The notes: generated from the letters alone by a model not told the origin. Positions 12,785 to 24,889 are shown, counted from the first letter of the stretch. The stretch: DNA of 64,000 bases from Liolophura sinensis (GCF_032854445.1 NC_088302.1:48640046-48704045); one strand, 5' to 3'. Numbers and translations are program-made.

Positions 12785-12850
12785 AGATTTATTTATTTAT
12801 TTGTTTGGTGTTTACGCCATCTCTAGAATGTCCTTATTTCACATTATCAG
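12785..12850 (-). mobile_element. Family-A SINE tail fragment, diverged
   Basis: (ATTT)n, then 'gtttggtgtttacgcc', then a degraded version of the conserved tail. The body is absent. Confidence 0.6.
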
Positions 12851-13419
12851 GTTTATGACCAATTGTCTAAGCGTGTAACGGACTTCATACAAAAAAACAC
12901 AAACATCAAGTCATTCCAAACAGGACAACGATAGGGCTCTTCAGAATATCTCAGAATCTTCAGTTGTCTGAGGTTATAGAAAATATGAAACCGTTCAGCA
13001 TATGTTTGTTTAACACATGGGAAAGCCAGTGCCTATATGTTGTTAATGGGTAGCTTTGGTTTTCGAGCGTTTGCTGTAAATAAGATGCGGTTTTTAAAAC
13101 GGAAGTAGAAGACGAGTTTGGGTAAATTTACTTCTGGATAATGATATCGGCTGCTTCCATGTGACTGGCCTGGTTGTATTGAACGACAGATACAGCGCTC
13201 TTTATCTCCCTGGCTTTCTCTGCCGATGCTTACCTATCGTTACATTCCGACGCCATTGTTACTCGCGAGTGCTTTATCTTGAATATTGCACAGTTTCTCT
13301 GACAGGAGATGTGATAAGTGGTATATAACGGACTTATACACCTCTTATTACTCCTGGTTTTAAATAAGTTCACATCATACCTTTGAGACTTGAAGTCCGT
13401 GTTTTCTGATAAGTATTGC

Positions 13420-13422
<3 letters not shown>

Positions 13423-13466
<44 letters not shown>

Positions 13467-13467
13467 C
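13423..13467 (+). repeat. (GA)n microsatellite
   Basis: About 22 dinucleotides with one interruption (AAAG). Any reading frame across it is low-complexity and not taken as coding. Confidence 0.95.
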
Positions 13468-13714
13468 TGAAATTATTGGCGTCTGCCACACATGAAAGAC
13501 TATCCCTTCTCCTTTTATACAGAGCAGGCATAGTCCTTTCCCACTTAATCGTGTCTGGAAATTTGCATATTACCCTACAGCACATAAAACCAACGTAATT
13601 AGGCGTTTCTTAATGTCACATATCTAAAAAATTGCATTCTACTGTGAAATGTTATAATATAATATAATCCTTATAAAAAGCAATTACACACAATACACAT
13701 GGCCTAATTATGTG

Positions 13715-13795
13715 CTAAGAATGAATGAATGATTATGGCTTAAGGCCACGTCGGAAATATTTCAGCCATACTGTGGCGATATGTGCTAAGAAATA
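13715..13795 (-). mobile_element. SINE tail, third family (C)
   Basis: On the minus strand the sequence runs 'ccacagtatggctgaaat', then 'atttccgacgtgg', then 'cttaagcc', ending in (ATTC)n. It follows the same layout as the family-A and family-B tails but with its own sequence and terminal repeat. No head is seen, so this is a 3' fragment. The SINE assignment is by analogy. Confidence 0.45.
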
Positions 13796-14731
13796 GCAAA
13801 TGCAAGAGCGCAAATTTCTTTCTATTTCTGACGTGTTAATTACCACGGAAACAGTCTCGATGTGTGCATCTAAGGCGTTACATTTGACCTTTCTGGAAAA
13901 TATCACTGAGCTTGGTACATTTTATTGACATCAACGTAATAAATTGGACACTATTTTTTCCGGAAAATTCCAAAATGTTCTTCCAGGGATAACGCTATTT
14001 TTTCCAGAAAAGTCTAAAATGTTCTTTTAGGGATACAAAAGGCCTGTTTTGTTGTCCTAATCTGTGTCGATTGGTGGAAACTTTGAAAGAGTTCTATATT
14101 TTCTACCCAGTGCTATTATCTTACAGCGAAAAAAGAAAGAGGATAAGGATTCAATCATTTTGTAGTTTTGATTCTGTGTGCTGTGTATGTCACATGTGCT
14201 TTTTCACTTGTCATCGGTGCCAATTTATTTAGATTGCATAAAGGTTTGAAATCTGGTGGTGTCTTACACGCATACTTACATACGCCTGGTAAGTGATAAC
14301 ACTACAGACCTCGGGTTAAAGCCCTCGGTCAATTACCATGTATGTAACGGCTATCAAACACGCAAGCTCAGGTGATAATTATTATTCATTTATTACCAGT
14401 CTTTCGATCTGTATAAATTTATATCTGATAAGCAGTGGGCACTCCTTGGTTTTGATACTACTATACTTGATTTACTATCATGTTCGGTCGTTTGGGGCAT
14501 GTTTGCGACCAAACATCATTATATCTGGTCGCAAGGGGCATTTTTGCGACCAGGCATCATTATGTCTGGCCTTTCTAATAATCTTGGTACATGTATTGCT
14601 AATGCTGGATAATTGAATCCAACCACATTTACATTGGAGAACGCATTAGGCATTTAATCGTAGCTACCTCCCTGCATCTAATTGCTATATGAAGAATTCA
14701 GAAAGATTCCTTTATTCCCTTCCGGGATATG

Positions 14732-15004
14732 TCACATTTTCTGTGTAACAGTACATACACAGCAGTGAAGTGGCATACAATCTTCAAGGTCACAGTCCAA
14801 GGTCACGTTGTTCCACCGGATGTTCATAATATCAAAAAGGATGTACTTCTTAGTTAAACTCGTAGATGCAAATATTTTGTTGCTATAAATGCTACGTTGA
14901 GGATCCAGTATAGATTTGAATTGCTCTATTGCGTGTCTACTTTCTAACTCAGCAACTCTCTTGTCCATGTCTATTACAATAACAGCATGCCTGAAATTAG
15001 ACAT
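14732..15004 (-). other. Unrecognised open frame, possible last exon
   Basis: A 90-codon frame begins with ATG. An AG acceptor-like site lies just inside it ('tctaatttcag', near 14990). The first half is charged and could be helical (MDKRVAELESRH). The end is cysteine-rich (WNNVTLDCDLEDC, then HCCVC). The spacing faintly recalls the end of a C-type lectin-like domain, but conserved core residues are not clear. The frame lies across the unit boundary, and equivalents in other units are not open. This may be a decayed exon or chance. Confidence 0.2.
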
Positions 15005-16489
15005 TAGTTCAAAGCTTGGAATTTCAGAAGGTGATCATAGACAGGTCTTCAGCATTATTACGAAGATGTTCGGATTTCGGAGAATTGCACAAGGCTACTA
15101 AACCTTGAGCTATTACGTTTGTCCTTTGTCTTATTGGCTGTATGTTAACCTAAACCATTTGGTGTGTGGGAAAGAAACTCACCACTTGAGTGCAAGGTTT
15201 GCAGATTCAGCCTGTATTTCTACACTTATAAGTAAAGACCTGGCGTGCGAAAATTCTAAAGTAAAACCAAATCACCAGAACACAGCAAATGGCAGTCAGA
15301 GTAATAAACGAACTCGGTTTTAAACAGTTTTATTTCTTAATTGACCGGATTGGATGTGAGTCCGCTGTCAATTTGCATTGTCAGCTACTATATCACTTCA
15401 TCATAAATTGCGTTCAAACAGTTCGGCACAAATGATAGTAACAGTGATATTACCTATTCCAGACATGCTAATCTTGGGTATGCTGCAGGAATATTAACAA
15501 GCTACAGCCAGCGTCTAAAAAAATGCAACATTTTCCGCGTCCTAGTCCACGTAACCTTTCGGGCACGATAGTTTCGCTTTGCTTAATATCGGTGGGAAGC
15601 TTTATGGGGCATGGGCCCTGCATTATCGTCGCCTGCCATTGAAAATCTACAAAGACAGGTCTTCTATTACAAAAAAAACATCCTGGCTACGGAATTATTT
15701 CCGCCTTGTTTATTATTAATCCGCTAGAGGAGTTAGGAAGAATTACAGGAAGTAAAGATATCAAGATTTGTTACACTTTGACTGGCCAGATGGGATTTGA
15801 AATGTCAACCGTTAGCTAGAAAGGGCTTTGGGTTTAAAATCTAATTGAACTGAGTTTGAGATCGGGTTATGGTTAGTATTTATATTAAATCTAACTTAAA
15901 TTGGTTATCAGAACTAACTTGATACGCGTTCTGTAATATTGTCACAGCGGAGGTATGAAGACATTGGAAAAGATTTTTTTTATTTTAATAAGACTGTGCT
16001 GTAAGTTAAGGATTTATACTGTCTGTCGTGTAAAATGAATCTTGCATAGACTTACTTTTTGATGAGCTGATGATTGCAAGAAAGTTAAGAAAATGGTCAA
16101 CATACACCAAACGCGTAAATGGAAACCTAAATGTGAATCATGGTGGGGAAAAACAGAAATAAAAGAATAGACCACATCATTATACACTTGTGTTGTCACT
16201 GATTTTTTTTTTTGCCTCTGCTCGACATGTAAGTAACATACATTCTACAATAGGTAAAGACGTCTACATAACAGAAACTTTTATAAACAACCAGCGTTAT
16301 GTCTTCTTATCTCACATACGATGCCTAGTGTTTAAATTGCTCGCATGGCAATGTTAAATATGCCTTAACCCAAATACGAATTCTTCCTCGCCATTTTCAG
16401 AGATGACTGTTATCCAGGCGATTAAACCCAAGTAAATGGGTTTGTCATTGTTAAATAGTACACTTACACGTTCTGCTCCTACGATGTAG

Positions 16490-17530
16490 ATTTGTTATTA
16501 TATTTAAATGTGTGTAAATATAGTTTACCTCTAAAAATAAAGGGAAAAATATCTTTGCCAAAAATTTGCGGATGACTGCATGAATATCCCATATTCAGGA
16601 AACTGTAAATTGGCTGAAAGATTCATTCATGCACGAATTTTCTGCTAACTAGACACCGGTTTCTTCTGATCATAAACTGATGTATGCTCTAATGGTTTAC
16701 AGGTCATATTGTGACAGAATGTTTCTGTGCCATGAACAATGTCTTACTTGTCTCTTTTACTTAGAGGCATCCGGCGGACGCAATAAAGTGCATGAGTAAA
16801 GCATAAAAACTTTATACAGATATTAATATTTTGAGGTCCGTTTAAGTTCAGATTTTCCTCTATAAACTTTCTTCCTCACATGACGAGCTGTCTGTTATTT
16901 GAGGCGGAACACGATATTTGGGAACGAAGGTCAAACGATCAAGCCTCTAGTATTTTTTGTTTGTATTTTACGGATGGTGTAGTCAGGCGGTGCCATCACT
17001 ACTCATTGGTTGTTTGTGTGTGAATAAAGTTTAGATCAATATATGGGGGATATAAAACAAATAAAAGTTCCTTTTGCTGAGAATAGTGAAACTTCAAATG
17101 TAGCAGTAATGAATTAAAGTACAGCTTACTGGTAACTCTAACACATAGGTAATCTCATCAGGTTTTTAAACGTTTTGGAGACTTTTATAAGGCACAAATA
17201 ATTCACTATTTTTTTCTATTTAGGAAATTGCCAATTAGATGAAAATTTCCTAGAGAGAAAATTTTGACAAAAACACGACAGAAAAAGATAATGAAAATAC
17301 ACGTTTTTGTTTAACCAGCCCGCCGATTGTGAAGGAATTTAGGACGGAAGAAAGAGCTGGGTCAGAGTCAGTCACTTCTTGAAAGCCTAAATGCTTTGGA
17401 TTTCAGCATGATTAACCCAAGTGGGGGTGTGTGAATAGATGTCAAAAAATAAACTATATACCTTTGATGGTTCAGAAAAGGGGGCGGCTTTTATAATATG
17501 CTGCCCCATGCAATTCCTTTGTTCGCATTA
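16490..17530 (+). repeat. Marker segment M6, copy 2
   Basis: Partner of 9640-10870. Both ends are recognisable: 'gcatgaatatccca' near 16580 pairs with 'gcgtgaatattcca' near 9775, and 'tttggatttcagcatgat' near 17396 pairs with 'tttggatttcagcacgac' near 10758. Spacing between these landmarks is about 980 bp in copy 1 and 820 bp here, so small deletions have accumulated. Confidence 0.6.
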
Positions 17531-18029
17531 TTGTATCAGTATAGAAACAGCTGAAATCACATTCTGTGCAAGAATGATTGCTAGCTGTTTCCTGGACAAT
17601 CATGGAGGGCAACCTGTTGTTAGCTGCGTTAAAGTCTGCATCACGATTAGCTGGCTTTTCTTGTGCAAGCAGATTTATTATTCTGCCCTGTTGCTGAGTT
17701 TCGATCGAGCAATGAAAAAGCTGTTTGTTTAGAGAATTGGCATTGTTATACCTTCCTGTCACGTGTTTTTCAACAATTGCCTTTTGGGAAAAAAAAACTG
17801 TTTATATACATATTGACCGTAACCTTTTGTTACTTCTGTTTTCGCGTGAAAGAAATATCTAACCAAAGTAATCAAAACAGGACGTAGTATTAAGACAAAA
17901 ATGTAGCCAGCGATGAAAACAACATGAGTGACAAGGGACTTCACATAGGTGCGCAGACATTTGTATTTGTATGTGAACAATAAATAGCAATATGTGTAGC
18001 GCAAATCAAAATTGAAACTTGCTGATTGT

Positions 18030-18062
18030 TATAAAAAGAGGCTTGTCAGTTGCAGCAGTCTC
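18030..18062 (+). promoter_or_regulatory. Possible TATA box and initiator
   Basis: TATAAAAA at 18030-18037 has initiator-like CAGTC about 27 bases downstream (near 18056-18060), and a better initiator match, TCAGTT, only 16 bases downstream. It lies about 200 bases upstream of the leader-like peptide at 18234. In AT-rich DNA such matches occur by chance, so this is weak. Confidence 0.15.
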
Positions 18063-18350
18063 ATGTATGCTTTTTAAGCTGATGACCGACAGTTATACCA
18101 GCTATTAGATCTTTCCATTCCATATCACGAAAGAGTATGCAAACTGAAGCTGGGACTTTTGAGCTGTTGAAGATCTTCTTATTATTAAGATGTCTTCAAT
18201 TTGTTACCACTTAGAGGGATATACGTTCCGCAAATGGTGATAGTGCTAGCTTGGTTATTCCTCTTTTCGGAGCTTTCGGTTACGGTAAGTTCATGTTAAA
18301 TGATTCTTCATTTCTTTGTAGTGCTTCCCTGGGGTAGAAGTTATGTCTTT
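18055..18350 (+). repeat. Marker segment M1, copy 2
   Basis: Partner of 640-1010. Unlike copy 1 it keeps an open hydrophobic peptide followed by a consensus splice donor (see 18234-18284). Confidence 0.5.
18234..18284 (+). other. Candidate first exon encoding a signal-peptide-like leader
   Basis: ATG opens 17 codons reading MVIVLAWLFLFSELSVT, a plausible secretory leader (hydrophobic core, then small residues). It ends exactly at GTAAGT (18285-18290), a consensus splice donor in phase 0. The ATG context has G at +4 but C at -3. A weak TATA candidate lies about 200 bases upstream. The paralogous copy at 904 is not open in the same way. No second exon was identified, so this may be the relic of a once-coding unit. 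Confidence 0.22.
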
Positions 18351-18964
18351 ATGAATTTATGAACAGATTGAAGAACAATGTAGAGCCGGAAAGAGCTGGT
18401 AAAGATAGTAGCTTTACGTACAGGGCAAACATTAGAGGGAACGCCATCGAGCCCGCACACCATCCCACTTTAGACATCATTGCATATTCCAGAAAATACG
18501 AGTCTACAGAGCTATAGTTTTCAGCTTGTATCAGAGTATTAGACACAACTGTGTAACTAGGTAAATGAACCTCGACGAGTGACGACTGAAGGACATGATT
18601 TTTGTGAACTTAAGACATAGCACAGGTTATATAACGTCAAGAGTCCGTGTAGTATCTCGATGTGTAGACTCCGTGTTGGTTTAATCTTACTCGCAAGAAG
18701 CTTAAATGTCACAGTCACCTCCATTTAGTCCATGATGACCACAGCTACTGGTCCCGTCTCTGTAAAAAATCATATTTCTTCACGATTATTAGATGAAATA
18801 GAACTGTGTAATACCACACTGGCAGAGACCTATGGTTTACCGTCACAGTTTAATTTTATTATATCCATATAATAAGTATGTAAAAGACAGTAATCACAAA
18901 GATTTGTTAAGTCGTCTCCCGCACACCATGTCTGACTGATATATGGATCTCTTTATTTAATTGG

Positions 18965-19136
18965 CTAAGTTGGTTACCGCGTAGGGCAGCGTAATGACCC
19001 AAGAGTCTCTCACCAATGCGGTCGCTGTGAGTTCAAGTCCAGCTCATGCTGGCTTCCTCTCCGGCCGTAAGTGAGAAGGTCTGTCATGAAATATTCTTAA
19101 GAACGGCGTAAAGCACCAATCAAATAAATAAATAAA
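18965..19136 (+). mobile_element. Family-A SINE with internal deletion and 15-bp target duplication
   Basis: The element starts inside the A-box region ('ctaagttggttaccgcg'), keeps the B-box GAGTTCAAGTCC, then jumps from 'gagaaggtctgtc' straight to the tail 'atgaaatattcttaag', so about 90-100 bases of body are missing. It ends in (AAAT)n. TCTTTATTTAATTGG is repeated perfectly at 18950-18964 and 19137-19151, so the element arrived by retroposition. The deletion may predate or follow insertion. Confidence 0.92.
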
Positions 19137-19274
19137 TCTTTATTTAATTGGTTGGTATTTAACACCGTAACTGATACAGATGACAGACAATCTGAGCACA
19201 GGGTTAATGGAGAGTAGAATTTATAAAGCTTGGATTGATTTGCTCAATTATCAGTAACTCCAGCTTTAACCATA

Positions 19275-19530
19275 CTAAGCCTCAGCCTGGGAAGTGCAGG
19301 GCAAATATGAATTTGTTATTTGATCCCCAGCTTTGTTATTTTTCTTAACTGAAATATTTTCAGCAGATGAATCTGAACAAATGTGACCAGTGATCATCAG
19401 ATTATAGTTGAAATACGTGCACTTCCTACCATCACGAAGGTTGTACGATAAATGTGACGCCGTTGTAGGCGCCATGTCTGGTCCATCGTTCCAGCTAATC
19501 TCATTATTACGGTATTGACTGTCTCACAAG
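19275..19530 (-). other. Unrecognised open frame, faintly lectin-like
   Basis: On the minus strand a frame open from about 19530 reads through ISWNDGPDMAP, then LRDGRKCTYFNYN, then HICSDSSAE, before stopping at 19275. The W-N-D-G and paired cysteine spacing recall the second half of a C-type lectin-like domain, but the final conserved cysteine is not in place and no flanking exon was found. The related stretch in unit 1 (about 11950-12240) does not keep the frame. Treat it as a possible exon relic. Confidence 0.18.
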
Positions 19531-19859
19531 AACACTAGCACCAGGATTTCATCGATAATGCTTAGGTCAGTACCAGATACCAGAACAACTATCAAATATC
19601 ACAGTAAATGCTCTACACTAAGAGAACCATGATGCAAAAGGAATTACTTCCATCTTTTTCTTTAGCCTTACTTTAAAATGATACAGAACCTTGAATCATT
19701 CGCTCGTGTAAGAGATAGGCATATGCATACAAAAACAGCATATGCAGTAAAACCAGAACATTCACGTCATTGAAATAGTCATACGTAAGCCGTGACGTTT
19801 ATCTCATCTAAGCTTATATTCGAACAGTTTGTGCAAACCCTTTGAAGAGTAACAATGTA

Positions 19860-19885
19860 GACCCCCTCCCCCTCCCCCCATCCTC
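19860..19885 (+). repeat. C-rich low-complexity tract
   Basis: The tract ACCCCCTCCCCCTCCCCCCA has three long C runs separated by single T. The minus strand could form a G-quadruplex if the longest run is split. No gene lies near enough to suggest a regulatory role. Confidence 0.8.
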
Positions 19886-20359
19886 TTCCATCACTTATAC
19901 ATGTACTCCATTAACGTATGTGCCGCTCTATACAATCTATGGCACGACTAGACAAGCTTGACATTTGGAGCCTGTGGTGGTCTTAACACGCGTGTGGAAC
20001 TATTTAATCAGGATTTATCAATAAAATTGTTTCAGGTGTAGGTGTGCATACTTAACGAGAATGAATGTGTATAAAATACTTTTAGAAGCAAAGACTGAGA
20101 CAGATTGGGACAGTGTTTTCTGACACCACGTCCTGCCTCAGCGACCTCGGTGTTATTCAAGGTATCTGTAATGGTGGCAGTGGTGTAAAGCGAACGCAGG
20201 GGTCGATCCATGCGCTGTAATGAGTATGACTTATAGACTGTATAGCAGATTTATTCAGGTGTGAGTTCAACTCAGCAAGTCATATATCCCCACTTTCACA
20301 CAATTTTTCAACCCAGTCAGATTCATCAGGTCATATCTGAGCTGTTTACCAGGTGTGTG

Positions 20360-20680
20360 TGCAATTTTTGAAGATTGCATATAGCGATTGCCACGTCTTG
20401 CACCTCGGAAATGCATCAGACAAAATATCTTTGACCTGGCAGTTGGGCAGCCAACTGCTGTTCCTGATCTGAGGTACTCAGCCTGTGAATTTTTTTACTC
20501 GTTGTATTTTCCTGATCATGTCAATGCAGAGCTTAAAAGGCCAACACTGCAGCATTGTCTTCTCTTTCAGAAAATACGTTTAGTCTACTGAAAGTTGGAC
20601 ACATGTCTCATTTCGACCTCCCCTGTGTTCTCATATACCGACTGATAAGTCAGTCATACCGTGGGTTGATTTCTCAGAAT
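20360..20680 (+). repeat. Marker segment M7, copy 2
   Basis: Partner of 12380-12650. This copy carries an open frame of 67 codons (20388-20591) containing DLAVGQPTAVPDLRYSACEF. The opening resembles the start of some fucolectin-like or F5/8-type repeats only superficially, and the unit-1 copy has a stop, so no function is assigned. Confidence 0.6.
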
Positions 20681-21170
20681 GCATAGTGTATATGCAACCC
20701 CATTGGTCCACGATATAGCCGCAAATATATAATAACTTGTATGTGCCTGTAAGCATTTGTATATGTACACATTTTCTGCATACAATAGACCCTAAAGCCA
20801 TTACTAAGCGTGTAAATGTATCTTCAAAACTAGAGTCTCAGGTAATTTACCTTTAAGCACCTATAGAAGTCCTTTTCCTCGACACAAAAACATAAGTTTG
20901 CTCTACGAACACTTTGGGGTTATAATAGGGCGGTTCCAAAACGTACATAGCATAAATACATGTAGTCACGAGTAATATGTCCTTTCTAATAGAAGACCCC
21001 AATTTTAACTTTGTGGTGGGTACAAGTACCAGTACATCGCCATTAACAATTTTCTAGACGATGGAATTGTACACATTTAAAGGTAACAGCCTTGTGATAT
21101 TTGTCTGTTTAATGAATGAGACAGTGAGTAATATGTACGTTGCTAATTTTTCTTTTAAAAACAAGGACTA

Positions 21171-21190
21171 CAAACACACACACACACACA
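21171..21190 (+). repeat. Short (CA)n microsatellite
   Basis: About nine CA units within 'acaaacacacacacacac'. It is too short to be of note beyond marker use. Confidence 0.9.
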
Positions 21191-23724
21191 TATGTACAAA
21201 TATTAACGAAGTTGCGAAGAGAAAACTTAGATACGACAGTTTTGGTAGGATCATTTCTGAATTATGCTATCGACCACATGCTTTGCCTGTAGGAGCGGGT
21301 TGCCGGCAGAATTAGATTTTAAACTGGAGTTACAGTTGGAACAGTGACGTAAATATACATGTACATATCATGCCATCGCCGAGTCAAACATTAAGAAAGG
21401 CTCCTTTTTCCCGTTATGGGATATGTCATATGTCAACCCAGGCAAGTGGGGACGTAGCTCATCAGCAATGCGCTCGAAAAACTCAGAAATAAAGTTTTTT
21501 TTATTATGTTTTTTAAAGTGTTTTGCCTTATGTTTGTAAACTGCGTCAGCAAAGATGATTTTATGTTTGTAAACTTCATCAGTACAGATGATTTTTTGTT
21601 TCTAAATACACATTAGCAGGCTCTCTAAGGTACATGTAAACTGTAGCATCCTTTTGTAACATTCTCCAATGTTGTCGGCACTGCTTTATTGTTATCAAAT
21701 TATTTGCTGCGTTTTAGTTTCGAGAACGCTATTATTAGTCATCATCGATGCATCATTAGGTACATACAGTTTGACAATGTACATAACTACTATACATAAT
21801 CGGTATGTTTTTGAAATTAAAACGTTGAACAAAATGATCTAAGGTAAGTGCACTGCTGTGTAGGAAACGGTACATACTTCATTCCTGTTATTAGTTAATT
21901 TGCATGTAAGTTTTTGTATGTTTGTATCAGTTGGATCGATGAATCTCTGATGTGTATCGAAACGTTCCTGTTTGAGATGTTGGGTTTTTTGTTTCATTAA
22001 ACAGCAATTTCCAACCAAAAATTATAACCATCATGTGAAGAGAAAAAGTTGCTGCAGACTTGTTTCACTGAACAATATTGAATAGAGATTTTACAATAAT
22101 CCCTGATGCCATCGTTTGTGTCACAGCTTACTTTGTTGGAAACATGGGCAATGACTATGCAAATAGCGCCAGTAATTGAGATCGTGTTGAAGAGCAAGTA
22201 GACAAAACAACGGAGAACAGGAAAGGTATTTAATTTCGTGTTTTTGCATGGTTTATACACCGGTTAAATTCTTCTACCTAAAATGTCCTCTATGTACCCA
22301 TATAGGATTTTACTTAATATACTTATTCTGAATTATTCTGACTGCATGTCTGATGTAATACTAAGGGAATATGTGTAAACTCTGACATCAGTTCACAGTT
22401 TATAACATCAAGTAGTAATTACAGAAAAAAGCACATCATTTGTACGAAACTATTTATAGCAATACCATCCTTATGGCAATAATTATTCTCTTTTGAGAAA
22501 AACATGGAACATTGTAAGATAGTTCTTCAACAAAGAATTATTTCTTTGGATCATGATTGGGCGACATTTTACACAATCATCTATTTAACTCGTTCGAGCG
22601 CTAGGAAGAAGTCAGTTGTAATGCCATACAACACAAAGATCGTTTGACTGAAGCTCACAATTACGTGTGGCTGTAAAGCCTTGAGCTATCACCTACGTCG
22701 ATTATCTTGCTCGTTGTGTGCCAACTAAAACCCTTTGACGTGCTGGAAAAAATCCACTTGAGTGAGGCTGGAGTAGTTAACGGCTGTATCTGCGCAGTCT
22801 AAGCTTTGTTTGGACGTGGGTTCGACTTTAAGTAGGTGACGTCCAGCTTGCGTTTTTTTATTAAATATATTTACAATTTGAATTAAATTAGTTAATTTTA
22901 TTTTCAATCCAAAATACAAATATCTATAGCGGATACACGTATTCATCCGGTTATCTTGACTGAGTTTTCAGTTTGGGGCAGCCGATAACTGACATCTATC
23001 AATGGTACAAGTCTCGATCCAGTTTTACATTCCGTTTTAGGAATGGACCAAAGCCCCGCTCTCTTTTGAATGTATAGGCAATAATTATAAATTCTGACAA
23101 CTAAAGGTTTCTTAAAATGAACTTTTTGACTTTCTGTCGGACTTATTCCGGACAAAAACTTCGCGAAGCCGGTGTAATGGAAATGTACAGCTAACTACCG
23201 TTTTGTTTTAAGTGACCCGCTTAGCAGTGAATTGGCCGTTAATTACATTGTCAGCTGCGATATGACGCCATTCTCTCTGGTGCTCAAACAATTCGACGTA
23301 AATGAGAGTAACAAACCATTAAGTCGGTAATGAAATGTCTGTTCCCAACACGTTAGTTTTTAGCGAACTCCACAGGAAAATCAACATGGTGAACCTGGCG
23401 TCCGGACTCTTACATTCAAACAAGTATAGGCTGGCAATATAACATGCATTGTCCACATAACCGTTAGGTGTGATACTTTGGCGTTGCTTACTCGTGGAGA
23501 TAACTTTCATGTCGAGTGGATCCTCCATTATCGTCGTCTGACAAGGAGAAGCCTTTAAAGATGGGTCTCTCTCCAGAAAAGGCCAGTATTCTAATGGCAT
23601 GAGTCTGAGAGATGTCTTAAAAGGGTTAGAGAAAGATTACCAATTATGTACGCCTTAAAGGCATATCATAGAGCGATGTAATCAATGAGTAAGAAGTATT
23701 GTACTTTACCTTTTATTCAAAAAG

Positions 23725-23876
23725 GCCCTTTGTAATTTTGTTTAAAGAAATGTTTACCAAACTTAAAGGACGGAAATTTGTAATGGATACCTCAAGACAG
23801 GCCCTTTGTAATTTTGTTTAAAGAAATGTTTACCAAACTTAAAGGACGGAAATTTGTAATGGATACCTCAAGACAG
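23725..23876 (+). repeat. Perfect 76-bp tandem duplication
   Basis: Two adjacent 76-base copies (23725-23800 and 23801-23876), each starting GCCCTTTGTAATTTTG and ending CTCAAGACAG, are identical at every base. The paralogous site in unit 5 (about 32120-32220) has a single diverged copy. It is a very recent duplication, or an assembly artefact. Confidence 0.96.
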
Positions 23877-24399
23877 AGAAAAACCTATAAATTGGGTTAT
23901 ATTATAGACTAATTAATGTTTATCCCTGTGGTAGTGTTCATACGCGTTTATCTGTATGGGAATTTCAAGCCAAGTGCTAGAATCCACCTGTAACTGGTTT
24001 AGCAGCAATTTGAAGTCAGGAAGTTTGATAGATGCCGGGCGAAACAGGTGGTTGTTTTGGTGTATAGATGAAATATATACAATCCATCATATACACATAT
24101 AAATTCGCCAGTTCTCTCAAACAACACATCCAAATTGTATCCACTCATTTACTGTTTTATTTAAAACATTTATCCACTCAAAACTCGCCTGGAGTCAGAA
24201 TCGCGATCTTCTTTTCAAATTGATGATGATGCCTTTTCCCCAAACGTCCTTGCTACTATTACGCTCTAGTCTATGTTTATACAGATAAAGCCATATACTG
24301 TGACAGCAACTAGAACAAGAAGAGTATCCACACCAAAAATATTGCTCTCTTTCATAACCCTTCGTTGAAAGATATTAACCTGTTAATTATGCGTTCTAT

Positions 24400-24889
24400 T
24401 CAAGTTCTGCCTGTACACATGTTCTGTTTGTGTTGTAGATATGTCTGTACATATGTTCTGCTTGTATCGTAGTTCTATCTGTGTATACGTGCTGTTTGTG
24501 TTGAAGATATGTCTGTGAATTCGTGCTATTTGTGTTGTAGTCATGTCTGTAAATACTTGCTGTTTGTGTTGTAGATATTTCTGTAAATACTTGCTGTTTG
24601 TGTTGTAGATATGTCTGTAAATACGTGCTATTTGTGTTGTAGATATGTCGGTAAATGCGTGCTGTTTGTGTTGTAGATATGACGGTAAATACGTGCTGTT
24701 TGTGTTGTAGATATGTCGGTAAATACGTGCTGTTTGTGTTGTAACTCTATCTGTAAATACGTGCTGCTTGTGTTGTAGTTCTGACTGTGTATACGTGCTC
24801 TTTGTGTTGCTGATTTATTTGTAAACACATGCCGCTTGTGTTGCAGTCCTATCTTTGTCTTTGTCTGTAAATCTGCGCTATGTTGTAAT
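24400..24889 (+). repeat. 34-bp minisatellite, about 14 copies (unit 3)
   Basis: The unit is of the form 'gtgttgtagatatgtcggta' followed by 'aatacgtgctgttt'. Copies vary between 'atatgtctg', 'ttctatctg' and 'atgacgg'. It is homologous to the array at 32419, at the equivalent position in unit 5. Confidence 0.92.

Larger units (their letters stand above)
2735..14692 (+). repeat. Array 1, unit 1
   Basis: This is the longest unit of the array. It opens with a segment (2735-2790) that recurs at 14693 and 21390. It then carries, in order, segments related to 25270-25560 (at 3410-3870), to 26340-26900 (at 5740-6350), to 28275-28620 (at 7050-7400), to 16490-17530 (at 9640-10870), to 20360-20680 (at 12380-12650) and to 2345-2540 (at 13110-13250). 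SINEs at 4238, 5093 and 8998 and the 57-bp minisatellite at 7428 are not seen in the other units. No gene can be called between these landmarks. Confidence 0.5.
14693..21389 (+). repeat. Array 1, unit 2
   Basis: This unit opens with the 14693-14760 segment shared with 2735 and 21390. Bases 15080-15320 match 22670-22830 ('ccttgagctatta' then 'cacttgagtg'). Bases 15345-15480 match 23214-23330 and 28770-28890 ('cattgtcagct-c-atat-ac'). Bases 15650-15960 are M4, 16490-17530 M6, 18055-18350 M1 and 20360-20680 M7. The M3 and M5 landmarks of the other units were not found. The gaps between markers, and the end of the unit after M7 (20681-21389), are unrecognised AT-rich DNA. Confidence 0.5.

Noticed and set aside
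21997-22260. A hydrophobic, cysteine-containing minus-strand frame of 87 codons
   Set aside because: It begins with GTG rather than ATG, and the apparent donor GTAAGC inside it would cut it at an arbitrary point. No counterpart was seen in the other units.
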